DNA from: Algibacter sp. L1A34
GTDB lineage: Bacteria; Bacteroidota; Bacteroidia; Flavobacteriales; Flavobacteriaceae
Assembly: GCF_009796805.1 (NCBI RefSeq)
Contig: NZ_CP047029.1
Coordinates: 372,001-436,000, forward strand
Direction of reading: 5' to 3'
Length of the DNA: 64,000 nucleotides
Part shown: piece by piece, positions 26,183 to 34,465 of the stretch
How the letters are laid out: each line of letters begins with the position of its first letter
How positions within the stretch are numbered: the stretch's first letter is position 1
Program-made: the position numbers and the translations under genes
The notes under the pieces: generated by a model
The model's input: the letters and a program-made list of their open reading frames with translations, nothing else
Databases searched by the model: none
What the model was told of the DNA's origin: nothing

Positions 26183-28360
26183 TTGTATAAAAAACTGACC
26201 CTCTCATCACTATTTTTTTTCTGCTTCTATTTACAAAATTATGCGCAACTATGTGAAGGTAGCTTAGGAGATCCAGTAGTCGAAATAAACTTTGGATCGG
26301 GAACCTCGAAAGGAGGTGCTTTAGATTCTTCTATTACGGCCTTTACATATAGTAGCGGAGAATTAGACGAAGGAGAATATACTATTGCAAATACAACTAG
26401 CGGTTTAAAAAGCAATGCTTGGCATGTTACTAGCGATCATACTGGAAACACAAATGGTTACATGATGGTTATAAATAGTGCCGTGCTAGCAGATGAAGGT
26501 GTTTTTTATACTAAAACAGTAACCGGACTTTGTGCTAATACAACTTATGAGTTTTCTGCTTGGCTAATAAATATAATGAATCCTGCTATAGGAACGGATC
26601 AATATCATCCTGATGTTACGTTTCGTATAAGTGATTCATCCGGCAATATTTTAGGCTCCAACAACACCGGCGATATCTCTCAAACATCATCCGGTACTTG
26701 GCTACAATATGGCTTATTTTTTACTTTAGAGGACGAAACCGAAGTGATTATAACCATATTAAATATTGCACCAAGTGCACATCCAGGAAATGACATTGCT
26801 TTAGATGATATTGCTTTTAAGCCCTGCGGTCCAACAATAAGTAATACAATAGATAATCAAGATACAAGCAACTTATCGGTTTGCCAAAATGAAAATGTAA
26901 GTTCTACATTTCAAGCATCAGTATCTTCTGGATATTCAGATCCTCGATATCAATGGCAATCATCAGATAATAATGGACTAACTTGGAATGACATTTCTGG
27001 AGAAACTACACCAAATTATATATTTACCGACACAAGCATAGCGGGTGATTTTTTATACCGATTAACCGTGGCTAACGGAAATAACATAAATACGTCGTCT
27101 TGTAGAATTACTTCAGACAATTTTAATATTGAAATTATTGAAACTCCCGAAGCCTTAACCGGTGAACCAGAACAAGTTTTTTGTACAACGGAAGCTGCGA
27201 AAATCGCAGATATTCAAGTTAATTCCACAGCTATTTGGTATGATAGTCTAACCGAAGGAAATATTTTAGCCAATACAAACAGCCTCGTTGATGGAACAAC
27301 ATATTATGCTGCAAAAGAAACCATTAGTGGTTGTGAAAGTGATGATAGAATTGTTGTTTTAGTTTCTATAATAGCTCCAAGTCTTGTTATAAATAATATA
27401 TCTACCGAGATTTGTGATAATCTAAATGATAGCCAAGAAACGATCGATTTAACAATTTACGAATCGGAAATAACAGACTGTAGCGATTGTGTTTTTACTT
27501 ATTTCACATCGCAATCTAATGCAGAGAACGATGATGAAGGAAAAATATCAGTTCCTACAAGTTTTAATTGGTCTTTAGAAACTCCAATTATATACACACG
27601 AATCGATTCTGCCGATAATTGTTACCAAATTGCACAAATTGAAATCAGTTTACAAGATTCTCCCATAATTACAATCTCCGATTTTGTTGGTATTTGTGAA
27701 AATGACAATAATATAACTATTGATGCCGGAGATGGTTTTGATAGCTATTTATGGTCTACTGGAGATACCTCACAAACAATAACACTTACTATTGAAGATA
27801 CTGGTAACTATACTGTAACAGTAACCCAAGATCATAACACTTATAGCTGTTCCTCAACAAAAGAATTTGAAATTGTATTATCTAATACCGCTGTTATTTC
27901 GAATATTGATATTGACGACTGGACGGATTCCAACAATATGATAACTGTTAATTTATCTGAATTAAGCCTAGGTGATTATGAATATTCTATAGATAATATA
28001 ACTTTTCAAGACAGTAATACATTTACAGCATTAACAGCTGGAGAATATATAATTTATGTAAGAGATAAAAATGGTTGCGGTACCACTCAAGAGCAAGTTT
28101 ACTTATTGAATTCTCCTAAATATTTTACACCTAATAATGATGGGTACCATGATACATGGTCTATAAAGTATTCTGAAACAGAACCTAATTTAACGGTTAA
28201 AATATATGATAGATATGGAAAACTCCTCAAAAATTTAGGATCAACATCCTCATGGGATGGCACTTATAGCGGACAAAACATGCCGACTTCAGATTACTGG
28301 TTTGTAGTTACACGAGCAAATGGAAAAGATTACACTGGGCACTTTACGTTGAAAAGATAA
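26183..28360 (+). CDS. secreted T9SS type B cargo protein with Ig-like and PKD-like repeats
   Basis: 725 residues from a TTG start (MYKKLTLSSLFFFCFYLQNY, then AQ), since no ATG gives a complete signal peptide. The N-terminal 190 residues resemble a carbohydrate-binding/jelly-roll domain (NTTYEFSAWLINIMNP, then DDIAFKPCG). Beta-sandwich and gliding-type repeats follow (YLWSTGDTSQTITLTIEDTG). The C-terminal 80 residues are the type B sorting domain: YFTPNNDGYHDTWSI, VKIYDRYGKLLK, WDGTYSGQNMPTSDYWFVV, ending in TLKR. It is exported by the type IX system and either released or attached to the surface. Ligand unknown. Confidence 0.87.
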   Translation: MYKKLTLSSLFFFCFYLQNYAQLCEGSLGDPVVEINFGSGTSKGGALDSSITAFTYSSGELDEGEYTIANTTSGLKSNAWHVTSDHTGNTNGYMMVINSAVLADEGVFYTKTVTGLCANTTYEFSAWLINIMNPAIGTDQYHPDVTFRISDSSGNILGSNNTGDISQTSSGTWLQYGLFFTLEDETEVIITILNIAPSAHPGNDIALDDIAFKPCGPTISNTIDNQDTSNLSVCQNENVSSTFQASVSSGYSDPRYQWQSSDNNGLTWNDISGETTPNYIFTDTSIAGDFLYRLTVANGNNINTSSCRITSDNFNIEIIETPEALTGEPEQVFCTTEAAKIADIQVNSTAIWYDSLTEGNILANTNSLVDGTTYYAAKETISGCESDDRIVVLVSIIAPSLVINNISTEICDNLNDSQETIDLTIYESEITDCSDCVFTYFTSQSNAENDDEGKISVPTSFNWSLETPIIYTRIDSADNCYQIAQIEISLQDSPIITISDFVGICENDNNITIDAGDGFDSYLWSTGDTSQTITLTIEDTGNYTVTVTQDHNTYSCSSTKEFEIVLSNTAVISNIDIDDWTDSNNMITVNLSELSLGDYEYSIDNITFQDSNTFTALTAGEYIIYVRDKNGCGTTQEQVYLLNSPKYFTPNNDGYHDTWSIKYSETEPNLTVKIYDRYGKLLKNLGSTSSWDGTYSGQNMPTSDYWFVVTRANGKDYTGHFTLKR

Positions 28361-28402
28361 TATTTAAAATCTATAAACTTGCAAGTCCAATTTTAAAGAT
28401 TC

Positions 28403-29377
28403 CTATTTAAAAAATGAATCTACAAACTCAAATTTATTAAACACTTGCAAATCCTCAATACCTTCTCCAACACCAATGTATTTTACAGGAATTTTAAATT
28501 GATCGGAAATTCCAATTACTACACCGCCTTTTGCTGTACCATCTAATTTGGTTACAGCCAAAGAAGTTACCTCTGTAGCTGCAGTAAACTGTTTAGCTTG
28601 CTCAAAAGCATTTTGCCCTGTAGAGCCATCTAAAACCAAAAGAACATCGTGAGGTGCGTCTACAACAACTTTTTGCATAACGCGTTTTACCTTTGTAAGC
28701 TCGTTCATTAAATTTACTTTGTTATGTAAACGTCCTGCAGTATCAATAATGATAACATCAGCTTCTTGATTTACTCCAGATTTTAGCGCATCGAAAGCTA
28801 CAGATGCAGGATCACTTCCCATTTCTTGACGAATCATTGGTACATCTACACGATCTGCCCAAACCTGTAATTGGTCTATAGCTGCCGCACGAAACGTATC
28901 AGCTGCGCCTAAAACAACATTAAGTCCTTGCTTTTTAAATTGATATGCTAACTTTCCAATAGTTGTAGTTTTACCTACACCATTTACGCCTACAACCATT
29001 AAAACATAAGGTATTTTTCTTCCATCAGCTTGTTTTGGTAAACTAGGAATGGTGTATTCGGTGTCTTCGCCAGAGTTTGTTTCACTTAAAAGTGCTGCGA
29101 TTTCTTCACGAAGAATTTTATTAAGTTCTTCTGTTCCTAAATATTTATCTTTTGATACGCGTTCTTCAATACGCTCAATAACTTTTAGTGTGGTATCTAC
29201 TCCAACATCACTAGAAACTAATACTTCTTCAAGATTATCTAGAACTTCAGCATCCACTTTAGATTTTCCGGCTACCGCTTTACTAAGCTTACCAAAAAAA
29301 CTAGATTTTGTTTTTTCTAATCCTTTATCTAAGGTTTCTTTTTTATCTGACGAAAATATTTTTTTAAAAAAGCTCAT
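28403..29377 (-). CDS. ftsY: signal recognition particle receptor FtsY
   Basis: 324-residue SRP GTPase that docks ribosome-SRP complexes to the membrane. N domain (about 15-95) and G domain with G1 GVNGVGKTTTIGKL, GAADTFRAAAIDQL, the DTAGR motif and TKLDGTAKGG (G4). It has only a very short basic N-terminus (MSFFKKIFSSDKKETLDKG), without the long acidic A domain of E. coli, as usual in this phylum. The plain ATG at 29377 is the start. Single gene. Confidence 0.96.
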   Translation of the reverse strand: MSFFKKIFSSDKKETLDKGLEKTKSSFFGKLSKAVAGKSKVDAEVLDNLEEVLVSSDVGVDTTLKVIERIEERVSKDKYLGTEELNKILREEIAALLSETNSGEDTEYTIPSLPKQADGRKIPYVLMVVGVNGVGKTTTIGKLAYQFKKQGLNVVLGAADTFRAAAIDQLQVWADRVDVPMIRQEMGSDPASVAFDALKSGVNQEADVIIIDTAGRLHNKVNLMNELTKVKRVMQKVVVDAPHDVLLVLDGSTGQNAFEQAKQFTAATEVTSLAVTKLDGTAKGGVVIGISDQFKIPVKYIGVGEGIEDLQVFNKFEFVDSFFK

Positions 29378-29499
29378 TTTCTTGTTAGTTGTTATAGAGT
29401 GGTTATGCTCTTTTTATTTTGTTGTTTCTTACCGTTATGGTAAATATATTTTTAACGTTCTATCTCGCTGTTTTTATTAATTAAACTCAGCAGATACTC

Positions 29500-29597
29500 G
29501 CGTTAGGGATTGAAGCATTGTTGAAGCTCTTTTTGTGTTGTTGCACCTATGCAACACAAAAAAGCGACTGCGAAAAGCCCGACCCTTGCGGTAACGC
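29500..29597 (+). repeat. dispersed hairpin element, copy B (98 bp)
   Basis: Starts GCGTTAGGGATTGAAGC and ends AAAAGCCCGACCCTTGCGGTAACGC. Its variable middle is a strong hairpin, TTTTTGTGTTG against CAACACAAAAA. It lies in the 420-bp spacer between the start of ftsY and the terminator behind the DUF4295 gene; the remainder of the spacer shows nothing else. Confidence 0.88.
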
Positions 29598-29745
29598 ACA
29601 AAATGATATTGTCAAATTCCTTACCACAAATATTTTTCTGCTAATCTGTCAGTCATTCAAAATTTACCTTTAGATTTTTAGCCTTTATTTCATTTTGATT
29701 ATCTAAAGGTAAAGCCTTTAACGCTTATTTCAAATATAAAAATAA

Positions 29746-29778
29746 AAAAGCTGCTTTCGTTTTCGAAAGCAGCTTTTA
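29746..29778 (-). terminator. intrinsic terminator of the rpmB-rpmG-DUF4295 operon
   Basis: Arms AAAAGCTGCTTTCG and CGAAAGCAGCTTTT with a short T-rich loop and flanking A/T runs, 21 bp after the stop codon of the DUF4295 gene. Confidence 0.9.
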
Positions 29779-29798
29779 ATATTATGTAACAATGTAAA

Positions 29799-29951
29799 TT
29801 ACTTTTTAGCTAAAAAGTCAGTTACTTGTTCTGGATTCATTATAGATTCAACAAACATGTAAGCTCCAGTTTTAGGAGATTTTACCATCTTTATTGCTTT
29901 TGTTAATCTTTTAGATCCTGTTTGTAATGATGCTACGGATTTCTTTGCCAT
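29799..29951 (-). CDS. DUF4295 family protein
   Basis: 50-residue basic protein MAKKSVASLQTGSKRLTKAI ending VTDFLAKK. In Bacteroidota this gene invariably follows rpmG, and the size and charge are those of a ribosome-associated protein, but its role is not known to me. It is 49 bp after rpmG on the same strand and before the operon terminator. Confidence 0.88.
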   Translation of the reverse strand: MAKKSVASLQTGSKRLTKAIKMVKSPKTGAYMFVESIMNPEQVTDFLAKK

Positions 29952-30000
29952 GACCTATATGTTTTTAAGGTATTTGAAATTTTAAAACTAAAATTTCTAA

Positions 30001-30183
30001 TTATTTAATTTCTTTATGAACTGTCATACGCTTAAGAATTGGATTAAATTTCTTAATCTCCATTCTATCTGGCGTGTTCTTTTTATTCTTTGTAGTAATG
30101 TAACGTGAAGTTCCTGCTTGACCAGACTCTTTATGCTCTGTACATTCTAAAATTACTTGTATTCTATTGCCTCTCTTTGCCAT
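30001..30183 (-). CDS. rpmG: 50S ribosomal protein L33
   Basis: 60 residues, [20 protein letters not shown] through MTVHKEIK. Only one cysteine remains (ILEC), so this is the zinc-free C-minus form of L33. Middle gene of the rpmB-rpmG-DUF4295 operon, 25 bp after rpmB. Confidence 0.96.
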   Translation of the reverse strand: MAKRGNRIQVILECTEHKESGQAGTSRYITTKNKKNTPDRMEIKKFNPILKRMTVHKEIK

Positions 30184-30208
30184 TTCTTTTTATTTTAAAT
30201 ACAGCGAA

Positions 30209-30448
30209 TTACTTCGTTAAAAATCCTTTAGATTTTGCATCTTTAATTGCTGCAGAAATACCTATTTTATTAATTGTTTTTAAAGCAGATGTTGAAACTT
30301 TTAATGTCACCCAGCTGTCTTCTTCTGGAATGTAAAAACGTTTCTTTACTAAATTCGCATTAAATTTGCGTTTAGTTCTGTTCAATGCATGAGACACGTT
30401 GTTTCCAACCATTGCCTTCTTTCCTGTAAGTTCACAAACTCTTGACAT
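30209..30448 (-). CDS. rpmB: 50S ribosomal protein L28
   Basis: 79 residues beginning [20 protein letters not shown], followed by the conserved [20 protein letters not shown], and ending [11 protein letters not shown]. First gene of the ribosomal operon, directly behind a good promoter. Confidence 0.97.
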   Translation of the reverse strand: MSRVCELTGKKAMVGNNVSHALNRTKRKFNANLVKKRFYIPEEDSWVTLKVSTSALKTINKIGISAAIKDAKSKGFLTK

Positions 30449-30486
30449 TATATATAACTTTAATTTTGTTGCTTAAAATCGAGGTG

Positions 30487-30516
30487 CAAATATATAAAAT
30501 CTTTACGGTATGACAA
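30487..30516 (-). promoter_or_regulatory. promoter of the rpmB operon
   Basis: On the minus strand TTG (30514-30516), a 19-bp spacer and TATATTTG (30487-30494), an exact fit to the Bacteroidota -33/-7 consensus, 39 bp before the rpmB start codon. Confidence 0.75.
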
Positions 30517-30524
30517 CCAAAATA

Positions 30525-31778
30525 TTATCTATTTTTAAAAATTTCTTTTAATAACATCTCAAAAGCCTTGTTAGCCCCCTTATTTATTACTTTTAACCGA
30601 AGGTTCCCTAACATAAGTTTTTCTGAATAAACTCCCGTTTTTGTAGCGATCGCAATATAAACAGTGCCAACCTCAACATCAGAATCACCTTTTGTTGGTC
30701 CTGCATTACCTGTTGTGGCAATGGCATAATCTGTATTAAATAATTTTAAAACATGCTGTGCCATAGATTCTGCTACTTTTGCACTTACTACAGAATCGGC
30801 CTCAATAGCTTCTTTAGAAACGCCTAAAATATTTATTTTAGATTCGGTAGCATAACTTACCACGCTGCCTTTAAAATAAGCCGATGCACCGGAATTTGCG
30901 GTAAAACGCTCGGCTATTTTACCTCCAGTACAACTTTCTGCCGTAGCAACAGTTTTACCTAATTTAGTAAGTTGTTTTCCTATTATACGTTCTATGGAAT
31001 CATCTTCTTCTTCAAAACCTACAAATTCCTCTTTGATAAGCGGAATAAGCTGATCTATTTGCTTTTGCACATCTGAAATCACTTTTTCCTTATCAAATCC
31101 TTTCGTTGATAAACGCAAGCGCATATTACCTAAACTTGGCAAATAAGCTAGTTTTATCTCGGGCGGCAAAGCATCTTCCCAATCTTCAATTCTTGCAGCT
31201 AGAGTACTTTCTCCTAAGCCAAAAATCAATAATGTACGATGCAAAATAAACGGACAATCAAATTTTTCTTTTATTCTCGGTACCACTTCTCCATCAATCA
31301 AACCTTCCATTTCGAAAGGCACACCAGGTAGCGATACAAAAACTTTATCGCCCTTCTCTATCCACATGCCAGGAGCGGTTCCTAATGTATTCATTAAAAC
31401 AGTAGCTTTAGATGGCACTAACGCCTGATCTAAATTAACTTGCAAGAGTGTTTGTCGTACATATTTTTGCCATAAATCCTTTATATTTTCTTCCACCGAA
31501 GCATCTCTAACTAAGGTGTCATTAAAATATTCGGCTAGCGTTTTTTTGGTAATATCATCTTTTGTAGGACCTAATCCTCCAGTAATTATTATTATATTTA
31601 CACGGCTTTCGGCATCTTTAAATGCCTGAAGAATATGTTGTTTATCGTCTTGAATAGAGGTGATTTGATACACCGAAACCCCTATTTTATTAAGTTGTTT
31701 ACCAATATATGCAGAATTAGTATCTATCACTTGCCCTATAAGTAGCTCATCTCCAATGGTAATAATTTCTGCTAACAT
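30525..31778 (-). CDS. cinA: CinA family protein (competence/damage-inducible; NMN amidohydrolase)
   Basis: 417 residues in two domains: an N-terminal molybdopterin-binding-like (MoCF/COG1058) domain, IITIGDELLIGQVIDTNSAY and TGGLGPTKDD, and a C-terminal CinA domain, TVATAESCTGGKIAERFTAN with TGNAGPTKGD. The family recycles pyridine nucleotides by hydrolysing nicotinamide mononucleotide or ADP-ribose; a role in competence is indirect. It is the last gene of a tight minus-strand run with the Hpt protein and the FAH-family hydrolase (3-bp gap to the Hpt gene). Confidence 0.93.
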   Translation of the reverse strand: MLAEIITIGDELLIGQVIDTNSAYIGKQLNKIGVSVYQITSIQDDKQHILQAFKDAESRVNIIIITGGLGPTKDDITKKTLAEYFNDTLVRDASVEENIKDLWQKYVRQTLLQVNLDQALVPSKATVLMNTLGTAPGMWIEKGDKVFVSLPGVPFEMEGLIDGEVVPRIKEKFDCPFILHRTLLIFGLGESTLAARIEDWEDALPPEIKLAYLPSLGNMRLRLSTKGFDKEKVISDVQKQIDQLIPLIKEEFVGFEEEDDSIERIIGKQLTKLGKTVATAESCTGGKIAERFTANSGASAYFKGSVVSYATESKINILGVSKEAIEADSVVSAKVAESMAQHVLKLFNTDYAIATTGNAGPTKGDSDVEVGTVYIAIATKTGVYSEKLMLGNLRLKVINKGANKAFEMLLKEIFKNR

Positions 31779-31781
31779 AAG

Positions 31782-32123
31782 CTATAAATTAAAATCTGCC
31801 TTCATTTCCGCTACAGCGTTTTCTATCGCAGTAATCACAACTTTTAATTGCGGTGTAACATCTAATTCCTTTTTCGTGAATTTCCCCCAATCTTGTACTT
31901 CAATTAAGGTGGCTAGCACGCCTAATTCAAATAAATCGATTGTAGGTTTCATTTTATGAGCTGCCTGATAAGCTTCATGGTAATCTTTCGCAGCAACTGC
32001 TTTTTTTAGTCGTTCTGCATCTTCCGGTACTTCTTCTAAAAATGCTTCTGCTAGTGCAGCAATAAAACTTTCGTCATTATCCGCTAGCTCTCTCACTCTA
32101 AATAACTTGTAATGTTGTTCCAT
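31782..32123 (-). CDS. stand-alone Hpt (histidine phosphotransfer) domain protein
   Basis: 113 residues, a single Hpt four-helix domain. The phosphoacceptor is the His in YQAAHKMKPTIDLFELGVLA. Hpt proteins pass phosphoryl groups between hybrid kinases and response regulators. No kinase or regulator gene is nearby, so it is an orphan. It abuts the FAH-family gene with no gap, which implies translational coupling to metabolic genes that do not obviously use phosphorelay. Confidence 0.85.
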   Translation of the reverse strand: MEQHYKLFRVRELADNDESFIAALAEAFLEEVPEDAERLKKAVAAKDYHEAYQAAHKMKPTIDLFELGVLATLIEVQDWGKFTKKELDVTPQLKVVITAIENAVAEMKADFNL

Positions 32124-32735
32124 TTATTTAACTGTTATTGAAAATAATTCTTTATTTTCTATATATCCCTTTAGCTTGTCGTTTGTGTTTACTTTTCCTA
32201 CTCCAGCTGGTGTTCCCGTAAATATAATATCTCCTATCTTTAAAGTAAAATATTTCGACACATATTCTATTAATTCATCAATTTTCCATAACATATGGCT
32301 CGTATTTCCATTTTGCACAAAAAAATCATTCATTTTTAAAGAAAAATTTATATTATCCACATTTTCAACACTATCAACAGGCATCCATTCACCAATAACT
32401 GCGGCCCCATCAAAACTTTTTGCTTTTTCCCATGGCAACCCCTTGGCCTTTAATTTTGCCTGTAAATCACGTGCTGTAAAATCTATACCTAAGCCTATTT
32501 CATTATAATATTTGTGAGCAAATTTTCTATCAATATGCTTACCTACACGATTAATTTTTACTAAAACCTCAACCTCATAATGTACATCATTAGAAAAATC
32601 CGGGATAAAAAACGGCTGCTTTTTAAGTAAAATCGCCGTATCAGGCTTTAAAAACACCACCGGATCTGTTGGCTTTTCGTTATTCAATTCCTCAATGTGT
32701 TCGGTGTAATTACGACCAATGCAGATTAATTTCAC
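32124..32735 (-). CDS. fumarylacetoacetate hydrolase-family enzyme
   Basis: 203 residues, the short form of the FAH fold. Visible are KLICIGRNYTEHIEELNNE, VHYEVEVLVKI (metal-binding Glu pair), GIDFTARDLQ and IIFTGTPAGVGKV. Members hydrolyse or decarboxylate 2-oxoacid-type substrates such as acylpyruvates or oxaloacetate. First gene of the FAH-Hpt-cinA run. Confidence 0.9.
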   Translation of the reverse strand: MKLICIGRNYTEHIEELNNEKPTDPVVFLKPDTAILLKKQPFFIPDFSNDVHYEVEVLVKINRVGKHIDRKFAHKYYNEIGLGIDFTARDLQAKLKAKGLPWEKAKSFDGAAVIGEWMPVDSVENVDNINFSLKMNDFFVQNGNTSHMLWKIDELIEYVSKYFTLKIGDIIFTGTPAGVGKVNTNDKLKGYIENKELFSITVK

Positions 32736-32818
32736 GGTTTTTCATTTTTAAAAACAAGAACTCAACAAATCATCACGAATAGCAAACTCTAGTCTATTTT
32801 CTATATTATTTTCTTTTG

Positions 32819-32902
32819 GGCGTTACCACAAGGGTCGGGCTTTCTCTACTCGCTCCCTTCCGTTGGTCGGGGAGCTCAAACATGCCGTTCAATCCCTAAC
32901 GC
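32819..32902 (-). repeat. dispersed hairpin element, copy C (84 bp)
   Basis: Reverse-complement identical to copy A (12305-12388) across all 84 bp. It lies 80 bp downstream of the exonuclease stop codon and about 84 bp before the FAH gene start, in the same orientation as both genes. Confidence 0.9.
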
Positions 32903-32981
32903 GAAGTCTACTTGCAAAGATTATCTTTAAGCGGTAACCAATGTCTTACCCTTAAACAAAACTATAATCTTCTAGCTTAAC

Positions 32982-33755
32982 CTAAATTTTATTATTAAAA
33001 CTGCGCAACTTAATGGCTGTTAATACTTTTTTAGTATACAAAGGGAAATCGGCATTTAATAACCAACCAAAATAACCTGGTTCACTTTCCAAAACATCGG
33101 TTACCAGCTTTCCTTTATGCTTTCCGAAAGAAAAACACTCTTCACCCTTTTTATTATAATTTATAAATCCAGCAAAATCAGCAAACTTATTTCTGGCACT
33201 AAACTCTGCCAAAAATTTTGTGTTATTTTCTAATTCATCATACCTTTCTATTTGTGCCTTAAGCACTTCGTAAGTAGCGTTGGTATCAGCTTCCGCACCG
33301 TGAGCACCTTCTAACTCTTCATTACAATAAAACTTATAAGCAGCACTTAATGTACGTTGTTCCATTTTATGAAAAATAGTTTGCACATCTACAGCCAAAC
33401 TGCTTTTCATATCAAAATCAATATCTGCTCGTAGTAATTCTTCAGCTAATAAAGGAATATCAAACCTATTGGAATTAAATCCACCTAAATCCGAATCCTT
33501 AATCATGCTATAAATATCCTTAGCCAATTCTTTAAATGTAGGCTCGTTAGCAATTTTCTCATTGCTTATTCCGTGAATTTCAACAACTTCTTGCGGAATA
33601 TTCATTTCCGGATTTACTAACCACGTTCTGCTTTCCTTGTTCCCATTAGGATATACTTTAAGAATAGAAATCTCTACAACTCTATCTTTAGATATATTTA
33701 TTCCTGTAGTTTCTAAATCAAAGAAACAAATGGGTTTTGTTAAGTTTAATTGCAT
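32982..33755 (-). CDS. DnaQ-like 3'-5' exonuclease (DEDDh)
   Basis: 257 residues. ExoI motif FFDLETTG (Asp13, Glu15), the ExoII region LGGFNSNRFDIPLL, and ExoIII HGAEADTNATYEVL with the His of the DEDDh class. After the nuclease domain (about 1-170) there is a C-terminal module with CFSFGKHKGKLVTDVLESEPGY, found in several Bacteroidota exonucleases. It could be a proofreading-like subunit or an RNase T/DNA exonuclease; the separate function is not determined. Confidence 0.88.
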   Translation of the reverse strand: MQLNLTKPICFFDLETTGINISKDRVVEISILKVYPNGNKESRTWLVNPEMNIPQEVVEIHGISNEKIANEPTFKELAKDIYSMIKDSDLGGFNSNRFDIPLLAEELLRADIDFDMKSSLAVDVQTIFHKMEQRTLSAAYKFYCNEELEGAHGAEADTNATYEVLKAQIERYDELENNTKFLAEFSARNKFADFAGFINYNKKGEECFSFGKHKGKLVTDVLESEPGYFGWLLNADFPLYTKKVLTAIKLRSFNNKI

Positions 33756-33813
33756 TTTAAATTAAATATTTTTACAAATATACTTTTAAAATTTGTTTAA
33801 ATTTGTTCAAATT

Positions 33814-34464
33814 ATGAATTCAAACTACAAAATAGCATATTCTTTTATTCTGTTTCTTTTTATTTCTTTTTTCAGTTTTGCTCAGCAAACACGAGACAAA
33901 AAAGTATCGCTTATAAAAAAGCAAAACGGCAAACGTTTAGAGTTTTACGCAAAAAACACAGACTCTATGAGCTACTCCGTTTTTTTACGTATAGTTACAA
34001 AAGACTATAGAAGAAGTAGTAACAGACCCGTTTTAAAAGTTATTCCTGCCAATAGCGAAATACATTTAATTACTCTCATAAAATTAACCGATAAACTGGG
34101 TAATTACGAAGAACAATTTATTGTAAATAAAGTTAGTCAAAGTTTACGCATTCGAAAAGATTTTGACGATTTTCAAATAAATATCGACGATGCTTTAAAA
34201 ACCAAAGACATAACCATTTTTGAATCTGATAACTGCTCACTGTGCGAAGATGCTAAAAGTCTGTTTAATAATTCCAAAATAGCTTTTAAAACAAAACATA
34301 TAATAGAAAATTATAATGACTTAGAGCTTCTTTTAAAAAATTCAGGCATAACTAAAGACAGTATTAAAAACCTGCCATTTATACTTAAAATTAAATCTAA
34401 AGTATACACCAACATAAGTACAGAAAAAGTCCTTATAGACACCTTAAATAATTACAATAACTAA
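33814..34464 (+). CDS. secreted protein with C-terminal glutaredoxin-like domain
   Basis: 216 residues from the ATG at 33814 (a TTG 21 bp upstream would add seven residues before the signal peptide). Signal peptide NYKIAYSFILFLFISFFSFA, ending AQ. The N-terminal half is beta-rich; the C-terminal 80 residues are glutaredoxin-like with a CxxC site, ESDNCSLCEDAKSLF. A periplasmic thiol-disulfide role is plausible but unproven. Convergent with the E2 gene, with a single base between stop codons. Confidence 0.6.
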   Translation: MNSNYKIAYSFILFLFISFFSFAQQTRDKKVSLIKKQNGKRLEFYAKNTDSMSYSVFLRIVTKDYRRSSNRPVLKVIPANSEIHLITLIKLTDKLGNYEEQFIVNKVSQSLRIRKDFDDFQINIDDALKTKDITIFESDNCSLCEDAKSLFNNSKIAFKTKHIIENYNDLELLLKNSGITKDSIKNLPFILKIKSKVYTNISTEKVLIDTLNNYNN

Positions 34465-34465
34465 T

